A stretch of DNA of 64,000 bases, from contig NZ_RBWU01000009.1 of assembly GCF_003634705.1 (NCBI RefSeq), forward strand, positions 1-64,000, in the 5' to 3' direction. The stretch comes from Actinomadura pelletieri DSM 43383. Lineage in GTDB: Bacteria; Actinomycetota; Actinomycetes; Streptosporangiales; Streptosporangiaceae. The notes under the pieces were generated by a model, which worked only from the letters and a program-made list of their open reading frames with translations, had not been told where the DNA came from and made no database searches. Shown piece after piece: positions 25,333-34,218 of the stretch (positions within the stretch are counted from its first letter, which is position 1; each line of letters begins with the position of its first letter). A program made the position numbers and the translations under genes.

Positions 25333-27684
25333 ATGTTACGTACTCCCTTGCGTGTGGCCGGAGCCGCCGTACTCGCCGCGGCGCTTCTGGTGCCCGCCAC
25401 GTCGTCCGTCGCGGCGGAGAACGGGCGCAGCCCGTCGGTCACCATCCGGTACACCGAGTACGGCATCCCCCACATCACCGCGTCGAGCCACCGGGGCCTC
25501 GGCTACGGCACCGGCTACGCGGCGGCGAAGGACAACATCTGCCTGCTCGCGCAGGGCATCGTCACCCTGAGCGGGGAACGCTCGCGGTACTTCGGCCCGG
25601 ACGCCGCCCCTGACGGGTCGCTGTCCTCCGCGTCGACGAACCTCGCCAGCGACGTCTTCTTCACCCGGATCAACGACAGCGGCATCGTCGAGCGGCTGGC
25701 CGCAGAACCCGCCCCTTACGGGCCCGCCGCGCAGGTACGCGACCTGGCCCGCGGCTGGGCCGCCGGATACAACCGCTACCTCCGCGAAGGCGAGATCACC
25801 GATCCGGCGTGCAAGGGCGCGCCATGGCTGCGTCCCATCACCGAACGGGACGTGCACCGCCGCATGTACGCCCTGGCCATGTTCATCGGCTCCGGCCTCG
25901 TCGCCGACGGAGCAATGTCGGCGACCCCGCCCGGTGACGGCTCGCAGCCCCGAACGCAGCCGCGAACGCAGCCTCGACAGGAGGCCGTCGAGGCGGCGCG
26001 GAACCTGATCGCGGGCGCCGACATGGGCAGCAACGCGATCGCGGTCGGCGCGAAGGCCACCGCGAACCGGCGTGGCCTGCTCCTCGGCAACCCCCACTAC
26101 CCGTGGCACGGCGGACGACGTTTCTGGCAGGCGCACCAGACGATCCCCGGGAAGCTGGACGTCAGCGGCGCCGCACTCCTCGGATCGCCCCTGGTCAACA
26201 TCGGCCACAACGCGACGTTCGCGTGGAGCCACACGGTCGCCACCGGCCTGCCGTTCGCGCTGACCGAACTGCGCCTGGCGCCGGGCGACCCGACGTCCTA
26301 CCTCGTGGACGGCAAGGCGCGGAAGATGACCAAGGACGAGGTCACCGTCCAGGCCAAGCAGCAGGACGGTTCCCTGAAGCCGGTCACCAAGACGCTGTGG
26401 CGTACCCACCATGGGCCTGTCGTGTCGTCCGTCGACGACATCGAACTTCCGTGGACGACCCAGACCGCCTATGCCCTGATCGACCCGAACGCGACGAACC
26501 TGCGGGTGGCGAACACGTCACTGGCCCTGGGCGAGGCCCGGACCACCGACGCGGCCGTCCGCGCGCTGAAACGGACCCAGGGCCTGCCCTGGGTCAACAC
26601 CATCGCCGCCGACGCGCGCGGCAAGGCGCTGTTCGCGCAGATCCAGGTGCTGCCCAACATCCCCGACGAGTTCGCGGGCCGGTGCAACACCCCCTTCGGC
26701 CGCGAACTGTTCCGGACGGCCGGTCTTGCGGTCCTGAACGGCGCCGACTCCTCCTGCACGCCCGGGAAGGCCCCCGGCGCCGTCCAACCGGGCATCCTGG
26801 ACACCGACCGCTACCCGGTGCTGAGCCGCGGCGACTACGTCACCAACTCCAACGACAGTCACTGGCTGTCGAACCCTGACGAACCGCTGACCGGCTACGA
26901 CCGCGTCATCGGCAGTGAGAACACGATGCGGTCCCTCCGGACCCGAAGCGGCCTTGTCGCCGTCCGGGACCAGCTCGCCGAGGGCCCGTTCACCCGCGCC
27001 GACATGCAGGACCTGATCTTCGCCAACCGCAGCCCCGCGGGGGAGTTGGCGGTGTCCGGCACCGTCGCCATGTGCCGTGACATGGAACTCGGCAAGGCCT
27101 GCGACGTCCTCGCCGCGTGGGACAGGACGGTCGACTCCGGCAGTCGCGGCGCCCTGCTCTTCGACCGTTACTGGCGCAGGACCGCCGCCGAGCGGGACGT
27201 GTGGAGGACACCGTTCGACGCGTCCGACCCGGTGAACACGCCACGCGACTTCAACCCCGGCTCACCGGCGGCGCGCCAGGCCCTCCGTGCCGCGGTCGAC
27301 GAGCTGACGTCGTCCGGAATTCCCCTGGACGCGCCGCTCGGCGACCACCAGTACGTCACGCGCAACGGCGAGAGGATCCCGATCGGCGGCGGCACCGAGG
27401 CACTCGGCATCCTCAACAAGATCGAGGCGCGGTGGACGCCGGGCAAGGGCTATGTCGAGATCGCGCACGGCACCAGCTACGTGCAGGTGGTCTCCTTCGA
27501 CGGTGACCGCTGCCCCGACACGCGGACCCTGCTGACCTACTCCCAGTCGGCCGACCCCACGTCCCCGCACTACGCCGACCAGACCCGCCTGTTCTCGAAG
27601 AAGACGTGGGTGACCGAACGCTTCTGCGGCCGGGAGATCGACGCCGCCCCGGGGTTGAAGACCATCGAACTCCGCGGGCCCTGA
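25333..27684 (+). CDS. Secreted penicillin-acylase-family amidohydrolase (aculeacin/AHL acylase-like)
   Basis: 783 residues from the ATG at 25333 with AAGGAG upstream. A signal peptide covers about residues 1-28 (hydrophobic core, then SSVAA). The alpha subunit starts SVTIRYTEYGIPHITA. MGSNAIAVG places the autocatalytic N-terminal Ser of the beta subunit at residue 233, after a linker with repeated PRTQ units. NPHYPW and HTVATGLPF follow; GDYVTNSNDSHWLSNPDEPLTGYDRVIG has the Asn of the oxyanion site. The length is close to that of aculeacin A acylase of Actinoplanes, which deacylates lipopeptides. Relatives cleave acyl-homoserine lactones or penicillin V, so the substrate remains open. It acts outside the cell. 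Confidence 0.92.
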   Translation: MLRTPLRVAGAAVLAAALLVPATSSVAAENGRSPSVTIRYTEYGIPHITASSHRGLGYGTGYAAAKDNICLLAQGIVTLSGERSRYFGPDAAPDGSLSSASTNLASDVFFTRINDSGIVERLAAEPAPYGPAAQVRDLARGWAAGYNRYLREGEITDPACKGAPWLRPITERDVHRRMYALAMFIGSGLVADGAMSATPPGDGSQPRTQPRTQPRQEAVEAARNLIAGADMGSNAIAVGAKATANRRGLLLGNPHYPWHGGRRFWQAHQTIPGKLDVSGAALLGSPLVNIGHNATFAWSHTVATGLPFALTELRLAPGDPTSYLVDGKARKMTKDEVTVQAKQQDGSLKPVTKTLWRTHHGPVVSSVDDIELPWTTQTAYALIDPNATNLRVANTSLALGEARTTDAAVRALKRTQGLPWVNTIAADARGKALFAQIQVLPNIPDEFAGRCNTPFGRELFRTAGLAVLNGADSSCTPGKAPGAVQPGILDTDRYPVLSRGDYVTNSNDSHWLSNPDEPLTGYDRVIGSENTMRSLRTRSGLVAVRDQLAEGPFTRADMQDLIFANRSPAGELAVSGTVAMCRDMELGKACDVLAAWDRTVDSGSRGALLFDRYWRRTAAERDVWRTPFDASDPVNTPRDFNPGSPAARQALRAAVDELTSSGIPLDAPLGDHQYVTRNGERIPIGGGTEALGILNKIEARWTPGKGYVEIAHGTSYVQVVSFDGDRCPDTRTLLTYSQSADPTSPHYADQTRLFSKKTWVTERFCGREIDAAPGLKTIELRGP

Positions 27685-27706
27685 CGCCGGGGGTCAGGGC
27701 CCGCGG
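27672..27706. terminator. Bidirectional terminator spanning two stop codons
   Basis: A perfect 14-bp stem (27672-27685 with 27693-27706) and 7-base loop. The left arm contains the acylase TGA and the right arm contains the TetR TGA, so each gene's end is half of the other's terminator. Confidence 0.88.
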
Positions 27707-28356
27707 GACAGGCCGTCCAGGATGTGGTCCAGACCCTGGGCGAACGCGGAGTCCCACTGGTCCCCGGGCAGGTGACCGTGGGCGGCGAGGGTCGGGTACC
27801 GGGCGCGGTCGCGGGCGAGGTGCTCCCGCGCCGCCTCCTCCGCGGCCGGGTCGTCGTCGTTGCGCGCGCCGATCTGCATGAGCGCCGACCCGATGACGTA
27901 GTTGGCGACCGCGTACGCGGCGGCGGCCAGCCGGGGGCCGGTCACGCCCGTGGCGGCCAGGGCGGCGTAGAGGGCGTCGGTGCGGGCCAGGACGTTGGGG
28001 CCGAGCAGCGGGCGTCCGCCGAGCACCGCCGCCGACCAGGGATGGTCGAGCATCGCGCGCCGCCAGCCGGACATCAGCGCGACCACGTCGGCGCGCCAGT
28101 CCGGACCCGGGTCGCGGAGCGGGACGTCGCCGAAGACGGCGTCGAGGGCCAGTTCCAGCACGTCGTCCTTCGTCTTGACGTGCCAGTACAGCGTCGTGGA
28201 CCCGGTGTCGAGCCGTTCGGCGAGCCGCCGCATCGTCAGCCGGGCGGTGCCCTCCTCGTCCAGCAGTGCCACGGCCTCCTCGACGATCCGCTCGCGGGTC
28301 AGAGGCGGCGCCTCCCGTCGGGGACGGCCCTTCCGTAGCCACACGCTCTCGGTCAT
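27694..28356 (-). CDS. TetR-family transcriptional regulator
   Basis: 220 residues. The N-terminal helix-turn-helix is clear (LTRERIVEEAVALLDEEG, LTMRRLAERLDTGSTTLYWHVKTKDDVLELALD). The C-terminal part (LMSGWRRAMLDHPWSAAVLGGRPLLGPN, YAVANYVIGSALMQIG) resembles the TetR_C domain that binds drugs such as tetracyclines. It is transcribed away from an ABC-F gene across 73 bases containing a 13-base palindrome. The likely role is drug-responsive repression of the ABC-F gene and itself. Confidence 0.93.
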   Translation of the reverse strand: MTESVWLRKGRPRREAPPLTRERIVEEAVALLDEEGTARLTMRRLAERLDTGSTTLYWHVKTKDDVLELALDAVFGDVPLRDPGPDWRADVVALMSGWRRAMLDHPWSAAVLGGRPLLGPNVLARTDALYAALAATGVTGPRLAAAAYAVANYVIGSALMQIGARNDDDPAAEEAAREHLARDRARYPTLAAHGHLPGDQWDSAFAQGLDHILDGLSRGP

Positions 28357-28387
28357 GCCCCGCAGACTAGTACATTGAACGACGACC

Positions 28388-28400
28388 GGATCATTGATCC
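28388..28400. promoter_or_regulatory. Candidate TetR operator
   Basis: GGATCATTGATCC is a perfect palindrome in the 73-bp region between the divergent TetR and ABC-F genes. An outer imperfect dyad (GTACATTG at 28370-28377, CACTGTAC at 28412-28419) shares almost the same centre. The position and symmetry fit a repressor site covering both promoters; binding itself is inferred. Confidence 0.55.
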
Positions 28401-28429
28401 AGTGACTCGAACACTGTACGAGGAGTTCT

Positions 28430-30007
28430 GTGGGGCATATCGAGGTGAGCCGTTTGACCTACGCGCTGCCCGACGGTCGTCCCTTGCTGGACGACGTGTC
28501 GTTCCGCGTGGGGGACGGAGCCAGGGCGGCGCTCGTCGGCCCGAACGGCGCGGGCAAGACCACGCTGCTGCGTTTGATCGCGGGGGACGTCTCGCCCTCG
28601 GACGGCGTCGTGACCAGTTCCGGTGGCCTCGGCGTCATGCGCCAGTTCATCGGCGCCCTTCGCGACGACCGCACGGTCCACGACCTGCTGCTGTCGGTGG
28701 CCCCCGAGCGGCTGCGGAACGCGGCCCGAGCGCTGGCCCGCGCCGAGACCGCGCTGGAGGAGAGTGAGCGGAGCCAACTCGCCTACGCGCAGGCCATCAC
28801 CGACTACGCGGACGCGGGCGGATACGACATCGAGGTCGTCTGGGACACCTGCACGACGGAGGCGCTGGGCCGCCACTTCGACGAGGTGAGATCGCGTGGG
28901 GTGACCACGCTGTCCGGTGGTGAGCAGAAACGTCTCGTCCTGGAGGCCCTCCTGCGCGGCCCCGACGAGGTCCTCCTGCTGGACGAGCCCGACAACTACC
29001 TGGATGTGGCAGGCAAGGAATGGCTGGCCGAAAGGCTTCGCGCCACGAGCAAGACCATTCTGTTCGTGTCGCACGACCGGCAGTTGCTCGCGGATGCCGC
29101 GGACCGGATCGTCACCGTGGAATCACGTGACGTGTGGGTGCACGGCGGCGGCTTCGCGGGCTACGCGCAGGCCCGCCGCGACCGCACCGAACGCCTCCAT
29201 GAGCTGCGCCGCCGCTGGGACGACGAGCACGCGCGGCTGAAACGGCTCGTCCACACCCTGCGGCAGCGCGCCACGAACAACGACGCGGTGGCGTCCTCCT
29301 ACCAGGCGGCTCGAACCCGCCTGCAACGCTTCGAGGAGGCGGGGCCGCCGCAGAGCGCCCCCAAAGAACAGAACGTGCGAATGCGTCTGCGCGGTGGCCG
29401 CACGGGAAAACGCGCTCTCATCTGCGAGTCGCTCGAACTGGAAGGGTTGACGCAGCCGTTCGACGTCGAAGTCTGGTACGGCGAACGCGTCGCCGTGCTC
29501 GGGTCGAACGGATCCGGGAAGTCGACCTTCTTGCGCCTGCTCGCGGGCGAGGACGTTCCCCACGGCGGCGCCCGGCGGCTGGGGGCGCGGGTCGTCCCCG
29601 GACACTTCGTCCAGACGCATGTGCGCCCTGACCTGCAGGGCCGCACACCCGCGCAGATCCTCATGGCGGAGAACGCGCTGACCCGCAACGACGCCATGGC
29701 GGCGCTCGCCCGGTACGAGCTGGCCCCCGCCGGGCCCCGCCCGTTCGAGACGCTGTCCGGGGGACAGCAGGCCCGGTTGCAGATCCTGCTGCTGGAACTG
29801 TCGGGCGCGACCCTGCTCCTGCTGGACGAGCCGACCGACAACCTCGACCTGGCCAGCGCCGAGGCGTTGCAAGAAGGTCTGACCTCGTACGCGGGCACCG
29901 TCCTGGCCGTCACCCATGACCGCTGGTTCGCCGCCGACTTCGACCGCCACCTCGTCTTCGGCTCCGACGGGCGGGTGTACGAGTCGGCCACCCCGGTCTG
30001 GTCGTAG
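28430..30007 (+). CDS. ABC-F family ATPase, probable ribosome protection/antibiotic resistance factor
   Basis: 525 residues with two ABC modules and no membrane segments. Module 1: Walker A GPNGAGKTT, signature LSGGEQKR, Walker B LLLDEPDNYLD, switch SHDR. Module 2: GSNGSGKST, LSGGQQAR, LLLDEPTDNLD, THDR. A charged interdomain linker (RRRWDDEHARLKRLVHTLRQRATNNDAV) fits the P-site tRNA interaction motif of ABC-F translation factors. Some act as housekeeping factors, others (Msr, Vga, Lsa types) displace antibiotics from the ribosome. Divergent pairing with a TetR regulator favours drug-induced resistance. Start GTG at 28430 after GAGGAG at 28420-28425. Confidence 0.92.
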   Translation: MGHIEVSRLTYALPDGRPLLDDVSFRVGDGARAALVGPNGAGKTTLLRLIAGDVSPSDGVVTSSGGLGVMRQFIGALRDDRTVHDLLLSVAPERLRNAARALARAETALEESERSQLAYAQAITDYADAGGYDIEVVWDTCTTEALGRHFDEVRSRGVTTLSGGEQKRLVLEALLRGPDEVLLLDEPDNYLDVAGKEWLAERLRATSKTILFVSHDRQLLADAADRIVTVESRDVWVHGGGFAGYAQARRDRTERLHELRRRWDDEHARLKRLVHTLRQRATNNDAVASSYQAARTRLQRFEEAGPPQSAPKEQNVRMRLRGGRTGKRALICESLELEGLTQPFDVEVWYGERVAVLGSNGSGKSTFLRLLAGEDVPHGGARRLGARVVPGHFVQTHVRPDLQGRTPAQILMAENALTRNDAMAALARYELAPAGPRPFETLSGGQQARLQILLLELSGATLLLLDEPTDNLDLASAEALQEGLTSYAGTVLAVTHDRWFAADFDRHLVFGSDGRVYESATPVWS

Positions 30008-30078
30008 CCGACCGGTCCGCGCTTGATCGTTTCGCCTCGGAGCGGGAGGCTGGGCCGGATGGCGAGGGGAGTTTCGAC

Positions 30079-30942
30079 GTGAGCGACTGGCCGGGCAGTG
30101 AGCTGAGCGACGAGGAACTGGACGTCGCGTACAACGTGCGACGGAAGGCGGGGCCGGAGCTCTTCGCGCGGCACATGGCGCGGTACCGGACGGACTCCGC
30201 GCGTGCCGTCGACGGCCTTCCCGGTCGTCCCGGCATCGTCTACGACGAGGAGAGCGGGGAACGGCTCGACGTCTGGGGCGTCGGCGGAGGCGAACCGCGA
30301 CCGGTGTTCGTCTACCTGCACGGCGGGTACTGGATGGCGCTGTCGCGGGACGTGTCGTCGTTCATGGCGCGAATGCTCCACGAGCAGGGCATCGCGACCG
30401 TCGTGCCCGACTACACGCTCGCGCCGAAGGCGACGCTGGAGGAGATCGTCCGGCAGGTGCGGGCGGCGGTCGCGTGGGTGCACCGGCGGGGCCGCGAGCA
30501 CGGTCTCGACCCGGAGCGGATCGTGGTCGGGGGAAGCTCGGCGGGCGGGCACCTGACCGGGATGACGATGGTCGGCGGCTGGCAGGAGCGGTTCGGGCTG
30601 CCGGAGGACGTGGTCAAGGCGGCGATGCCGGTCAGCGGGCTGTTCGACATCCGGCCGATCACCCGGATCTATGTGAACGAGTACGTGCGGCTGGACCTGG
30701 AACGGGCGGCGGCGTCGAGCCCCGCGCTCCTACCTGCGGGACGGCGATGCCCGGCCGTGTTCGTCGTCGCGGAGAACGACGGGGACGGATTCCTCACGCA
30801 GTCACGGCTGTTCCAGCCGCACTGGAACGCCGGTGATCTGATGGTCGTCCCCGAGCGTGACCATTTCGATGTCGTCCTCGATCTGGGCGACGCCGAGTCG
30901 GTGGTCGGCCGGACGCTCGTGGATCTCGTGCGCTCGGTGTGA
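30079..30942 (+). CDS. Alpha/beta hydrolase, arylformamidase (kynurenine formamidase)-like
   Basis: 287 residues. FVYLHGGYWMALSRD is the oxyanion HGGYW motif typical of animal- and yeast-type kynurenine formamidase, and IVVGGSSAGGHL holds the nucleophile Ser (near residue 155). The late HFDVV histidine and an Asp about 30 residues earlier (AENDGDG) complete a triad. It would hydrolyse N-formylkynurenine to kynurenine. This fits the kynureninase and 3-hydroxyanthranilate genes 1-8 kb downstream. General carboxylesterase activity is an alternative. Its stop abuts the stop of the convergent LysR gene (TGATCA at 30940-30945). Confidence 0.82.
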   Translation: MSDWPGSELSDEELDVAYNVRRKAGPELFARHMARYRTDSARAVDGLPGRPGIVYDEESGERLDVWGVGGGEPRPVFVYLHGGYWMALSRDVSSFMARMLHEQGIATVVPDYTLAPKATLEEIVRQVRAAVAWVHRRGREHGLDPERIVVGGSSAGGHLTGMTMVGGWQERFGLPEDVVKAAMPVSGLFDIRPITRIYVNEYVRLDLERAAASSPALLPAGRRCPAVFVVAENDGDGFLTQSRLFQPHWNAGDLMVVPERDHFDVVLDLGDAESVVGRTLVDLVRSV

Positions 30943-31878
30943 TCAGTCGCCCGACCCGCTGATCTCGACGGCCTCGCGGCGCAGATGGTCCAGCATCAGC
31001 CGGGCCGACGGCGTCGGGGACCGGTGCGCGGGCAGCGTGACGCCGACCTGGCGCCGGACGGTCTCCAGCGGGACGGGCAGCGGCGCGATGTCGGCGTCGG
31101 TCCGGGCCACCAGATCGGGCAGCGCGGCGATCATGTCGGTGTCGCGGACGAGGGTGCGCACGGTCAGGACCGAGGTGCATTCGACCAGGTTCCCGGGCGG
31201 GGACAGGCCCTCCGCGCGGAAGACCTGCTCCAGCTCGGTGCGCAGGGCGGTCTGCTCCAGCGGCAGCACCCACGGGTAGTCGAGCAGGTCGGCGAGGCCG
31301 AGGGAGCGCCGGGCGCGGGCGGGATGGCCGCGCCGGGCGACGAGGCGGACGGGTTCGCCGTAGAGGGTGATCTGGCGCAGCCCGCTCAGGTCGCCGATCG
31401 GGTTGAGGCGGCCGAGGATCAGGTCGATCTCGCCGTCGAGCAGCCGCGGGACCTGGGCGTCGAAGGTGGCCTCCTGGACGATCACGGTGATGCCGGGACG
31501 GTCCCGCTTCAGCGCGGCGATCGCGCGGGGGAGCAGGACGTTCGACCCGGCGAGAAGCGTGCCGATGGTGACGGTGCCGACCGCTCCGTCCGCGAGGCCC
31601 GCGATGCGCTCCTCGGCGCGGCGCAGTTCGGCGAGGACGGCGCGGGCGTGCTCGATGAGGACGTCCCCGAACATCGTCGGCGTCACCCCGCGCGGCCCCC
31701 GGGTGAACAGCTCGACGCCGAGAATGCCCTCCACCTCCCGCAGGCTGCGGGTCACCGCGGGCTGCGCCAGGCGAAGGTGTTCGGCGGCCCGCAGGACGCT
31801 GCCCTGGTCGGCGATGGCGACGACGAGGACGAGATGGCGGAGCTTCAGCCGCCCGTTGAGCAGGTCGATCGCGCGCAC
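30943..31878 (-). CDS. LysR-family regulator of the aromatic pathway (PcaQ/GbpR-like)
   Basis: 311 residues from the GTG at 31878, preceded by AAGGGGAAG. Longer starts (ATG at 31914 or 31938) would put a promoter-type dyad inside the gene, so I prefer this one. The helix-turn-helix is ADQGSVLRAAEHLRLAQPAVTRSLREVEGILGVELFTR, followed by a periplasmic-binding-fold effector domain (GTVTIGTLLAGSNVLLP, LDGEIDLILGR, VRLVARRGHPAR). The sequence resembles regulators of protocatechuate and gallate pathways. It diverges from the 2-aminomuconate pathway operon and probably activates it in response to an intermediate. Confidence 0.9.
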   Translation of the reverse strand: MRAIDLLNGRLKLRHLVLVVAIADQGSVLRAAEHLRLAQPAVTRSLREVEGILGVELFTRGPRGVTPTMFGDVLIEHARAVLAELRRAEERIAGLADGAVGTVTIGTLLAGSNVLLPRAIAALKRDRPGITVIVQEATFDAQVPRLLDGEIDLILGRLNPIGDLSGLRQITLYGEPVRLVARRGHPARARRSLGLADLLDYPWVLPLEQTALRTELEQVFRAEGLSPPGNLVECTSVLTVRTLVRDTDMIAALPDLVARTDADIAPLPVPLETVRRQVGVTLPAHRSPTPSARLMLDHLRREAVEISGSGD

Positions 31879-31887
31879 CTTCCCCTT

Positions 31888-31909
31888 GCTATCACAGTTT
31901 CGTGATAGC
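31888..31909. promoter_or_regulatory. Candidate LysR binding site
   Basis: GCTATCAC, six bases, GTGATAGC: a perfect 8-bp inverted repeat between the LysR gene and the dehydrogenase operon. It is AT-richer than its surroundings and has the ATC-N10-GAT geometry expected for LysR-type regulators. It is centred about 86 bases before the dehydrogenase start. Confidence 0.6.
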
Positions 31910-31984
31910 TCCATGGTCGATTGGTATTTGCCAGGCATAGCTTCCCGGGCGGAGGATCGGACCGTCGGCCACGGGAGGGGAGCG

Positions 31985-33421
31985 ATGAAGGCTGAGCACT
32001 ACGTCGGCGGAGTCTTCCGTTCGGACGGACCGGTCTTCCCGCTCATCGGCCCCGGGGACGGCGCGGAGCTCGGCGCCGTCCCCGAGGCCACCCGGGAGGT
32101 CGTGGACGATGCCGTCACCGCGGCCCGCACGGCCCTGCGCGGCCCGTGGGGGACGGCGGGCGTCGAGGACCGGGCCGCCGCGCTGAGGGCGATCGCGGAC
32201 GGCATCCAGGCACGGTTCGACGAGTTCGTCGACGCCGAGGTCGCCGACACCGGCAGGCCCCGCGACTTCGCCAGGACGGTCGACGTCCCCCGCGCCGTCG
32301 GCAACTTCCGCGCGTACGCGGACCTGCTGTATGGACGTCCCGAACGCGCGTACACGACCCAGGTCCCCGGATGGAGCACGGGCACCGGGCAGGCGCTCAA
32401 CTACACGGTGCGCCGCCCGCTGGGCGTGGTGGCGGTCATCTCCCCGTGGAACCTGCCGCTCCTGCTGTCGACGTGGAAGATCGCTCCCGCGCTGGCGTGC
32501 GGCAACACGGTCGTGCTCAAACCGTCCGAGGAGACGCCGTCCACCGCGACCCTCCTCGCGCGGGTCATCGACGACGCGGGGCTCCCGGCCGGCGTGTTCA
32601 ACCTGGTGCACGGGCACGGCCCCGACGCGGCGGGCGCGTTCCTCACCGGGCACCCGGACGTGGACGCGATCGCGTTCACCGGCGAGTCCGCCACCGGCGC
32701 CGCGATCATGCGCAACGCCGCCGACCACGTCACCCCGGTCTCGTTCGAACTGGGCGGCAAGAACCCGGCGCTGGTCTTCGCCGACGCCGACCTCGACGCC
32801 GCCGTGGACGGCACGGTCCGCTCCTCGTTCACCCACTCCGGGCAGATCTGCCTGTGCACCGAACGCGTCTACGTCGAGCGGCCGATCTTCGAGGAGTTCG
32901 TGACGCGGCTCGGGGAACGGGCGGCGGCGCTGGACGGCTACGGGCCGATGATCTCCGCCGAGCACCGCGACAAGGTCCTGTCGTACTTCCGGCTCGCCCG
33001 CGAGGAGGGCGCCACGGTCGTCGCCGGCGGTGGCACGCCGGCGTTCGGGGACGAGCGGGACTTCGGCTTCCATGTCGAGCCGACCGTCCTCACCGGGCTT
33101 CCCGAGACGTCCCGTGCCGTCCGCGAGGAGATCTTCGGGCCGGTCTGCCATGTCGCGCCGTTCGACACCGAGGACGAGGCGCTCGCCCTCGCCAACGACA
33201 GTCCGTACGGGCTCGCCTCGACGGTGTGGACGCGTGACCTGTCCAGGGCGCACCGGGTGGCGCCGCGGGTCGAGACCGGGATCGTCTGGGTGAACTGCTG
33301 GAATCTTCGCGACCTGCGCACCCCGTTCGGGGGTGTCAAGGCGTCCGGGATCGGGCGGGAAGGGGGAGAGTACTCCCTGGACTTCTTCTCCGAGCCCGTG
33401 AACGTCTGCATCCAGATCTGA
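31985..33421 (+). CDS. 2-Aminomuconate-6-semialdehyde / 2-hydroxymuconate semialdehyde dehydrogenase
   Basis: 478 residues from the ATG at 31985 after GGAGGGGAG. An aldehyde dehydrogenase with SPWNLPLLLSTWKIAPALACGNTVVLKPSEETP (NAD site), FTGESATGAAIM, general base Glu in FELGGKNP and nucleophile Cys in HSGQICLCTERVY. ETGIVWVNCWNLRDLRTPFGG near the end is characteristic of the hydroxymuconate/aminomuconate subgroup. With an ACMS decarboxylase gene in the same run, the substrate is most likely 2-aminomuconate semialdehyde, giving 2-aminomuconate. First gene of a tightly packed operon. Confidence 0.9.
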   Translation: MKAEHYVGGVFRSDGPVFPLIGPGDGAELGAVPEATREVVDDAVTAARTALRGPWGTAGVEDRAAALRAIADGIQARFDEFVDAEVADTGRPRDFARTVDVPRAVGNFRAYADLLYGRPERAYTTQVPGWSTGTGQALNYTVRRPLGVVAVISPWNLPLLLSTWKIAPALACGNTVVLKPSEETPSTATLLARVIDDAGLPAGVFNLVHGHGPDAAGAFLTGHPDVDAIAFTGESATGAAIMRNAADHVTPVSFELGGKNPALVFADADLDAAVDGTVRSSFTHSGQICLCTERVYVERPIFEEFVTRLGERAAALDGYGPMISAEHRDKVLSYFRLAREEGATVVAGGGTPAFGDERDFGFHVEPTVLTGLPETSRAVREEIFGPVCHVAPFDTEDEALALANDSPYGLASTVWTRDLSRAHRVAPRVETGIVWVNCWNLRDLRTPFGGVKASGIGREGGEYSLDFFSEPVNVCIQI

Positions 33422-33432
33422 GAGCGAACCCC

Positions 33433-34218
33433 GTGACCACGAACATCGAGACCGCCGCCGAACGACTCCGCGGCGCCTACGCGGAGGGCGTGCCGTGCGC
33501 CCCCGTCCGCGACCTGATCGCGACCGTGGACGACGCCTACGCCGTCCAGGACGCGCTGACCGAGACCTGGCTGGCCGCCGGCCGCCGCCTCGCCGGACGC
33601 AAGATCGGACTGACGTCGCGCGCCGTCCAGGAGCAGCTCGGCGTGGACAGCCCCGACTTCGGGATGCTGTTCGCCGACATGGCCGTCCCGGACGGGGCGG
33701 AGATCCCCGTGGGCGCCGTCCTCCAGCCGCGCGCCGAGGCCGAGGTGGCGCTGGTCCTGGACCGTGACCTGACCCACGAGCGGCACACCGCCGCGGACGT
33801 GATCCGCGCGACGGCGTTCGCGCTGCCCGCCATCGAGGTCGTCGGCAGCCGGGTCCGCGACTGGGACATCACGCTCGTCGACACGGTCGCCGACAACGCC
33901 TCGTCCGGCATGTACGTGCTCGGGAACCGGCCCGTCCCGCTGAAGGACGTCGACCTGCGCCTGTGCGGGATGGTGATGGAACGGCGCGGCGAACAGGTCT
34001 CCACCGGCAACGGCGCCGCCTGCCTCGGACATCCGCTGAACGCGGCGCTGTGGCTCGCCGACACGCTCGTCCGCGTCGGACGCCCGCTGCGCGCCGGGGA
34101 CACCGTCCTCACCGGCGCGCTCGGCCCCGTGGTCCCCGCCGCCCCCGGCGACGTGTTCGAGGCCCGCGTCGACGGCCTCGGCGACGTCCGTGTCGCGTTC
34201 GGGAAGGAGGAGGGCTGA
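33433..34218 (+). CDS. 2-Oxopent-4-enoate hydratase
   Basis: 261 residues. FumarylacetoacetaseC-like fold of the MhpD/NbaH type: RKIGLTSRAVQEQLGV, FGMLFADMAVPDGAEIP, LQPRAEAEVALVLDRDL, and IEVVGSRVRDWDITLVDTVADNASSGMYVLG with metal-binding acids. It adds water to 2-oxopent-4-enoate, giving 4-hydroxy-2-oxovalerate. It is paralogous to the next gene product and the two usually act as a complex. The GTG start follows the dehydrogenase by 11 bases; its stop overlaps the next start (TGATG). Confidence 0.9.
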   Translation: MTTNIETAAERLRGAYAEGVPCAPVRDLIATVDDAYAVQDALTETWLAAGRRLAGRKIGLTSRAVQEQLGVDSPDFGMLFADMAVPDGAEIPVGAVLQPRAEAEVALVLDRDLTHERHTAADVIRATAFALPAIEVVGSRVRDWDITLVDTVADNASSGMYVLGNRPVPLKDVDLRLCGMVMERRGEQVSTGNGAACLGHPLNAALWLADTLVRVGRPLRAGDTVLTGALGPVVPAAPGDVFEARVDGLGDVRVAFGKEEG

